From positions 1 to 20,384 of the forward strand of contig DASUFI010000328.1 in the NCBI GenBank assembly GCA_036274635.1: a stretch of 20,384 bases of DNA, given 5' to 3'. Positions 14,119 through 20,384 of the stretch are shown piece after piece. A program made the translations under genes and the position numbers. This DNA comes from DASUFI01 sp036274635 (GTDB lineage Bacteria; Planctomycetota; B15-G4). The stretch's first letter is position 1, and every line of letters starts with the position of its first letter. The notes under the pieces are model-generated. The model had not been told where the DNA came from. It saw only the letters and a program-made list of their open reading frames with translations, and did not search any database.

Positions 14119-14697
14119 TCAGCTCACGGGGCGCTGGCGCAGGCGCGCCGCAGCGGCGGCCGTGGCGGAAGACGGCGAGGCCAGCGGCGGGGTGACGGGC
14201 GGCGCGGCGGCGGGCGCGCCGGGCGTGGCCGGGCGGCCGGAGGCCATGGCGGCGCGCTCGACGGCTTGCGTGGCACGCGCGTCGGCCTCGGCGAGGCTGC
14301 GCTGCGCGCGGCGCAGGAGCAGGGCTTGCCAGATGACGACGACGGCGAGCACCAGTGTGGCCAGCAGGGCCAGCGTGGCCGCCGCGCCGGTGAGCAGCAG
14401 CTGGCGCTGGGACTGCGCGGCCGCCTGCTCGGCGGCGATGGCGGCGATGTTGTCGTCGTTCGAGCGGGTGCGCGCGGCGCCGAGGTCGTCCTTGAGCTGG
14501 TCCACCGTGTGCGCCAGGTCCGCGAGCTGCGTGCGCAGCTCGGTGAGCTGGGCGTCCGACTTGGCCTGCGCCTCGTCCACGGCGCTGACGATCATGGTCG
14601 TCACGTCCTGCGGTGGAGTCTTGGGCTTGTCGTCGCCGCCGAAGAGGGCGGAGCACGAGACCAGCAGCAGGGGCGCGAGGAGGACGATGCGACGCAT
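14119..14697 (-). CDS. Coiled-coil lipoprotein with a central membrane segment
   Basis: A 192-residue protein of unknown family. It starts MRRIVLLAPLLLVSCSALFGG, with lipobox LVSC and probable lipidated C15. Residues about 38-80 (DEAQAKSDAQLTELRTQLAD and onward) have heptad-like spacing expected of a coiled coil. A second, strongly hydrophobic segment at about 101-127 is followed by RRAQRS, then an Ala/Pro-rich disordered tail with several arginines. The ATG at 14697 is preferred over 14721 because it gives a proper signal peptide and has GGAG at 14706-14709, 8 bases upstream. A lipid anchor plus a transmembrane helix is an odd combination and would put the coiled coil outside and the tail inside. 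It lies between the M28 peptidase (84 bases upstream) and xylA (70 bases downstream). Confidence 0.65.
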   Translation of the reverse strand: MRRIVLLAPLLLVSCSALFGGDDKPKTPPQDVTTMIVSAVDEAQAKSDAQLTELRTQLADLAHTVDQLKDDLGAARTRSNDDNIAAIAAEQAAAQSQRQLLLTGAAATLALLATLVLAVVVIWQALLLRRAQRSLAEADARATQAVERAAMASGRPATPGAPAAAPPVTPPLASPSSATAAAAARLRQRPVS

Positions 14698-14780
14698 GGC
14701 GGCGGCTCCGACGTTCGGCACAGTCTACCCCGGACACTTCGGCAAACGAGGTGCCGGACTTGTCGCCATGTCCGCGCCGC

Positions 14781-16319
14781 TCAGTGACCGGTGGAGGCGG
14801 GCGCGGGGGCCGAGCGAGGCAGCGGGGACTCCATGTCCGCCACCACATAAGCCATCGCGGCCATGGCGGCGGCCCCCAGGTTGATCTCTCGCGGCCACAC
14901 CATGTCGAGGGTGTCACGCTCGGAATGGTGCAGGTCGAAATAGTGCTGGGTGTCGGCGCGGAAGGCCATGACGGGCACTCCGCCCGCCGACTGCAGGCCC
15001 TCGATGTCCGCGCCGCTGCCGCCCTCGCGCATCTCGCCGCAGCCGGCCGGCTCGAGCAGGGTGGCGATGGAGCGCAGCGCGGCCAGGGCCTCGGGCACCA
15101 CGGTGGCGCCGAAGCCCCGGGGCGTGCCGACGCCGCCGTCCGACTCGATGGCCAGCACGTGCCCGTCGAGCTCGTCGCGCACGGAGTCCAGGTAGGCCTG
15201 GGCGCCGCGGCCGCCGTTCTCCTCGTTCATGAAGGCCACGCAGCGCACGGTGCGGCGCGGGTGCAGGTCGAGCGCGCGCAGCAGGCGCAGCGCTTCGATG
15301 GCCTGGCAGACTCCGCCGCCGTCGTCGTTGGCGCCCTGCCCCACGTCCCAGCAGTCGAGGTGGCCGCCCAGCACGACGACCTCGTCCGGCTTCTCGCTGC
15401 CCGTGATCTCGCCGATGACGTCGGCCGAGGGCGCGTCGGGCAGCCAGTGCGAGTCGAGCTGCAGATGCACCTTCACGGGGCCCTGTGCGAGCAGCGCGGC
15501 GAGGCGCTCGGCGCCCTGCGTGGAGACGGCCACGCCCGGCACGTTGGGGCCCTCGGCGGTCCAGCGCATGGCGCCGGTGTGCGGCACGTCGTCGAGGCGC
15601 GTGGTCATGGTGCGCACGATCGCGCCCACCCCGCCGCGCTTGGCGGCCTCGACGCCGCCGCGCCCGCGCTGGTCCACCGCGCCGCCGTACGCGGCGCCGT
15701 ACTCGAACAGCGTCGGGTCCATCGGGCGGTTGTAGAACACGAACTTGCCGCGCGCGGCGTCGCCGAGCTGGTCCAGCTCCTCCCAGCTGCGCACCTGCAG
15801 CACGTCGGCCGTGAGGCCCTCGGGCGGCGTGGCCACGCTGCCGCCCAGCGCGAGGATGGTCAGCCGCTCGCCCGCGGCCGCCTCCGGCTCGAGCACGCGC
15901 AGCTCGGCCACCGAGCCGCGCTCCCAGTGCGGGACGGTGCATGGCAGCAGGCGCACGTTGTCGAGGCCGTCGTCCAGCATGCGCTGACGGGCCCACTCCA
16001 CCGCGGCCGCGGCGCCGGGCGAGCCCGAGAGCCGGTGCGGAGCCGTGCGGCACAGCGAGGCCAGCTTGTCGTAGGCCTGGCCGTGAGCGAGGCCTTCCTT
16101 GAGCAGGGCGATGACGGCGGGGCGGTAGGCCTCGATCTCCGGAGGAAGCGCGGCGTCGGGGGGTGGCGCGGGCGCGGGCTGCGGGGGCGTCGTCTGCGTG
16201 ACGGGCGGCGCGGCCGACGGCGCCGGCGCGACCTGCGCCGCCGCGGGCGACTGCGCCGAGCAGCCCGGCGCGAGGAGGATGCCGAGCACGAGCGAGGCCG
16301 CGCGCTGGATCGTTCGCAT
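14781..16319 (-). CDS. M28-family zinc aminopeptidase, lipoprotein
   Basis: A 512-residue exported metallopeptidase. The signal ends in LLAPGC, so C20 is probably lipidated, and a Pro/Ala linker (22-60) tethers the enzyme to the membrane. A PA-like insert at about 150-265 precedes the catalytic domain. The two-zinc site of family M28 is complete: GGHLD (H320), ANDDGGG (D332), MNEENGG (general base E366 and ligand E367), ESDGG (D394) and FDLHHSERDT (H465). Members remove N-terminal residues or act as carboxypeptidases on peptides; which applies here cannot be read off. The start ATG is 54 bases from the divergent macro-domain gene, so both promoters must fit in that space. No ribosome binding site is evident. 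Confidence 0.9.
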   Translation of the reverse strand: MRTIQRAASLVLGILLAPGCSAQSPAAAQVAPAPSAAPPVTQTTPPQPAPAPPPDAALPPEIEAYRPAVIALLKEGLAHGQAYDKLASLCRTAPHRLSGSPGAAAAVEWARQRMLDDGLDNVRLLPCTVPHWERGSVAELRVLEPEAAAGERLTILALGGSVATPPEGLTADVLQVRSWEELDQLGDAARGKFVFYNRPMDPTLFEYGAAYGGAVDQRGRGGVEAAKRGGVGAIVRTMTTRLDDVPHTGAMRWTAEGPNVPGVAVSTQGAERLAALLAQGPVKVHLQLDSHWLPDAPSADVIGEITGSEKPDEVVVLGGHLDCWDVGQGANDDGGGVCQAIEALRLLRALDLHPRRTVRCVAFMNEENGGRGAQAYLDSVRDELDGHVLAIESDGGVGTPRGFGATVVPEALAALRSIATLLEPAGCGEMREGGSGADIEGLQSAGGVPVMAFRADTQHYFDLHHSERDTLDMVWPREINLGAAAMAAMAYVVADMESPLPRSAPAPASTGH

Positions 16320-16373
16320 GCCGCCGGTGTATCACACCCAGGGCGCGCGTGGCACGGCGCGCGGCCGCACGCC

Positions 16374-16937
<564 letters not shown>

Positions 16938-16938
16938 T

Positions 16939-18873
<1,935 letters not shown>

Positions 18874-18936
18874 GGCGGGGGGCGGGAGGGCCCACCATCC
18901 TGCCGATCGCGCGGGAGAATGAAACGGTCCGGCCGC

Positions 18937-19935
18937 CTACTTCCCCGCCGGCAGCGTGATGGATAGCGTCACGGTCTTTCCGGCTTCGGTCTCGATGACC
19001 CCCTCCTTGGACGCGCCGTTGACCGGCGCTTTGCGCAGCGAGGTGGACTCGCCCGTGGCGTCATCGTAGATCCACAAGGTGGAGCGGCAGGCCGGCACAC
19101 CGCGGACCTGGAAATGGCCCTCCGTCGCCGTCGCCATCAACACGTGCTCTCCGTTCGGAAACGTCCTGTGATCCTCTCGCTGCATGAACACGGTCATCTC
19201 GCCGGCCGCCCGGCCGCCGCCCGCATCGAGGAGGTCGCCCTCCACGATGGCCTCGGGCTCGAGCTCGATGAGCGCGTCGTCCAGGGTCCCGTTCCACGGG
19301 GCGACCGGATCGACCAGGCGGGACACATGGCCGAGATGCTCGACGAGGATGCCCGGAACCTTGGGCGGCACGCAGGCGACGAGAAAGCGGCCCTCGGCAT
19401 CGGTCGTCGCTGGCCGCGGCGGCGAGGGCAGCCACGTGACTCCTGGCAGGCCCTCAATTCCGGGGATCGACGTGAGAATGAGCGTCGCATCGGGGAGGGC
19501 GCGACCTGAGCCCTGCTCCACGACGCGACCTGCGACGTGCAGCCCATGGGCCTCGACTTCGACGGTGCATGTCTCGCCCGGCACCAGATGCACGGACACG
19601 AGAGGCGCCGGCCCCCCGCCCGGCATGTCCACGAACAGAAGCAGGTCACCCGACGCGAGCACCTGCACGTCGAACTCGCCGGAGGCCGTCGTGGCCGTCA
19701 GCCAGCGCGGCTTCGTGGAGAAGGGTGTCAGCATGTCCGCGAGGTCGAGGCGTCGGCTCGCGTGCTGCGTCGACTCCGGGCCCGAGATGATCGAGCCGAC
19801 GCCGACGTGCGCGCCAGCGATGCCATGAGTTTCGAAGCAGACCCGGCCCGTGAGGTGCGCGGGCGGACTCCCTGACTGGCTCGCCGCGCATTCGATCGAC
19901 ATGGACGAGACGAGCAGGACCAAGGTGGCTCTCAT
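18937..19935 (-). CDS. Secreted protein with carboxypeptidase-regulatory-like beta-sandwich repeats
   Basis: A 332-residue exported protein. A signal peptide (1-19, MRATLVLLVSSMSIECAAS) is followed by about three transthyretin-like/CarboxypepD_reg-type units, seen as H-[LV]-x-G-R-V...(27-32), HVAGRVVEQGSGRALPDATL (133-152, closing with TTDAEGRFLVACVPP) and IVEGDLLDAGGGRAAGEMTV (230-249, closing with TEGHFQVRGVPA). Such units act as rigid or adhesive modules on the cell surface; no enzymatic motif is visible. The frame is open to another ATG at 20001, which has GAAGG close upstream, but that would put 22 residues before the signal peptide, so I prefer 19935. The codon choice looks slightly less GC-extreme than in neighbouring enzymes. 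It precedes the ABC-F gene by 63 bases. Confidence 0.75.
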   Translation of the reverse strand: MRATLVLLVSSMSIECAASQSGSPPAHLTGRVCFETHGIAGAHVGVGSIISGPESTQHASRRLDLADMLTPFSTKPRWLTATTASGEFDVQVLASGDLLLFVDMPGGGPAPLVSVHLVPGETCTVEVEAHGLHVAGRVVEQGSGRALPDATLILTSIPGIEGLPGVTWLPSPPRPATTDAEGRFLVACVPPKVPGILVEHLGHVSRLVDPVAPWNGTLDDALIELEPEAIVEGDLLDAGGGRAAGEMTVFMQREDHRTFPNGEHVLMATATEGHFQVRGVPACRSTLWIYDDATGESTSLRKAPVNGASKEGVIETEAGKTVTLSITLPAGK

Positions 19936-20089
19936 CACTCGCGCGGTGACTTGCCGAGGAGAAGCGATTGCGAGATGCAGTATGGCGCGGCCGGCCTCCA
20001 TTAGCCTTCATGCGTCATCGAGTCGCAGCCCCGGCCACAGACTTGGTTACGGCGTCCGCTCCCGACCAGCGGCAGGGCCATTCCGCGCT

Positions 20090-20384
20090 TCACGCCCCCA
20101 CCCCCGCCATCTCCCTCAACGCCTCTTCCTCCCCCGCCCCGCGCGCCATCTCCGCCACGATCCGCCCGCCGCGCAGCACCAGCACGCGATCCGCCACTGC
20201 CAGCAGCTCCGGCAGCTCGCTCGAGATGAGCAGCACGCCGCGGCCCTCGTCGGCCACCGCGCGCAGCCGGGCGTGGATGGCGGCCTTCGCGCCCACGTCC
20301 ACGCCGCGCGTCGGCTCGTCGGCCAGCAGCACGCGCGCGCCGACGGACAGCCACTTGGCCAGCGCCACCTTCTGCTGGTTGCCG
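20090..20384 (-). CDS. Sugar ABC transporter ATP-binding protein (RbsA/XylG/MglA type), C-terminal part
   Basis: The last 97 or so codons of a gene that begins beyond the window. The fragment opens at NQQKVALAKWL, the end of the second signature motif in carbohydrate-type tandem ATPases (GGNQQKV is typical). It continues with ADEPTRGVDVGAKA, LLISSELPELL and VADRVLVLRGGRIV, all hallmarks of the second ATP-binding domain of RbsA, XylG and MglA. The protein would energise a periplasmic-binding-protein-dependent sugar importer. Its substrate could be xylose given xylA and xylB 6 kb away, but this is only an inference from context; the cognate permease and binding protein would lie outside the window. 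Confidence 0.9.
   Translation of the reverse strand, partial: GNQQKVALAKWLSVGARVLLADEPTRGVDVGAKAAIHARLRAVADEGRGVLLISSELPELLAVADRVLVLRGGRIVAEMARGAGEEEALREMAGVGA

Noticed and set aside
11505..14195. Plus-strand frame of 896 codons opposite the sulfotransferase-like gene to xylA
   Set aside because: It is antisense to well-supported genes and has the same low-complexity composition. The same applies to the long frames at 2111-4219, 3870-5498, 14613-16373 and 16945-18966.
14720..14780. TAGACT as a promoter -10 element upstream of the coiled-coil lipoprotein
   Set aside because: There is no matching -35 element at the usual spacing.

Overview
The window is very GC-rich and densely coded, with G or C at most third codon positions and gaps of usually under 120 bases. 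The genes are typical of a free-living heterotrophic bacterium: an actinobacterial/planctomycete-type xylose isomerase, xylulokinase, a ribose/xylose-type sugar ABC ATPase, several lipoproteins with clear lipoboxes, a repeat beta-propeller protein and a secreted protein of carboxypeptidase-regulatory-like domains. This mix suggests a high-GC Planctomycetota-like or related environmental lineage. That placement is an inference from gene style and not from a marker gene. No rRNA, tRNA, CRISPR array, insertion sequence or phage gene was seen.

Layout. 1-521: 5' part of an anchored protein (minus strand). 612-2063: sodium/solute symporter. 2108-3190: complete Ada methyltransferase/regulator. 3289-3579: small plus-strand lipoprotein ORF that runs into the 3' end of a DinB-family gene (3443-3970). 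4026-5327: secreted seven-repeat beta-propeller. 5438-14048: a compact minus-strand block of eight genes. In transcription order these are xylA, a 40-codon membrane microprotein, a small membrane protein, a sulfotransferase-like protein, a branched-chain-aminotransferase-like protein, an alpha/beta-hydrolase lipoprotein, xylB and recQ. Most junctions are 4-8 base overlaps or gaps of 1-5 bases. Upstream on the same strand are a coiled-coil lipoprotein (14119-14697) and an M28 lipoprotein peptidase (14781-16319). A macro-domain gene diverges from the peptidase (16374-16937) and converges, with one base between stop codons, on an ABC-F ATPase (16939-18873). A secreted CarboxypepD_reg-like protein (18937-19935) and the C-terminus of a sugar ABC ATPase (20090-20384) close the window. 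There is no stretch over 300 bases without a gene.

How the genes fit. Xylose isomerase and xylulokinase convert D-xylose to D-xylulose 5-phosphate, and the sugar ABC ATPase at the edge could feed them, although its substrate cannot be read from the fragment. Five non-xylose genes sit between xylA and xylB.

The most unusual part is the pair of genes at 10618-12296. A sulfotransferase-like protein overlaps by ATGA a BCAT-fold protein that keeps its PLP-pocket motifs but has histidine (H164) where class IV aminotransferases carry the Schiff-base lysine. The combined length and both sequences resemble, from memory, the plant 'branched-chain-amino-acid aminotransferase-like' fusion proteins, so this may be the split bacterial form of an enzyme whose function is not established. 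A second notable item is the 40-residue microprotein at 12712-12834. It is overlapped at both ends by its neighbours and shares a T-x-x-F-x-R-x-H-x-W-S-A motif with the next gene.
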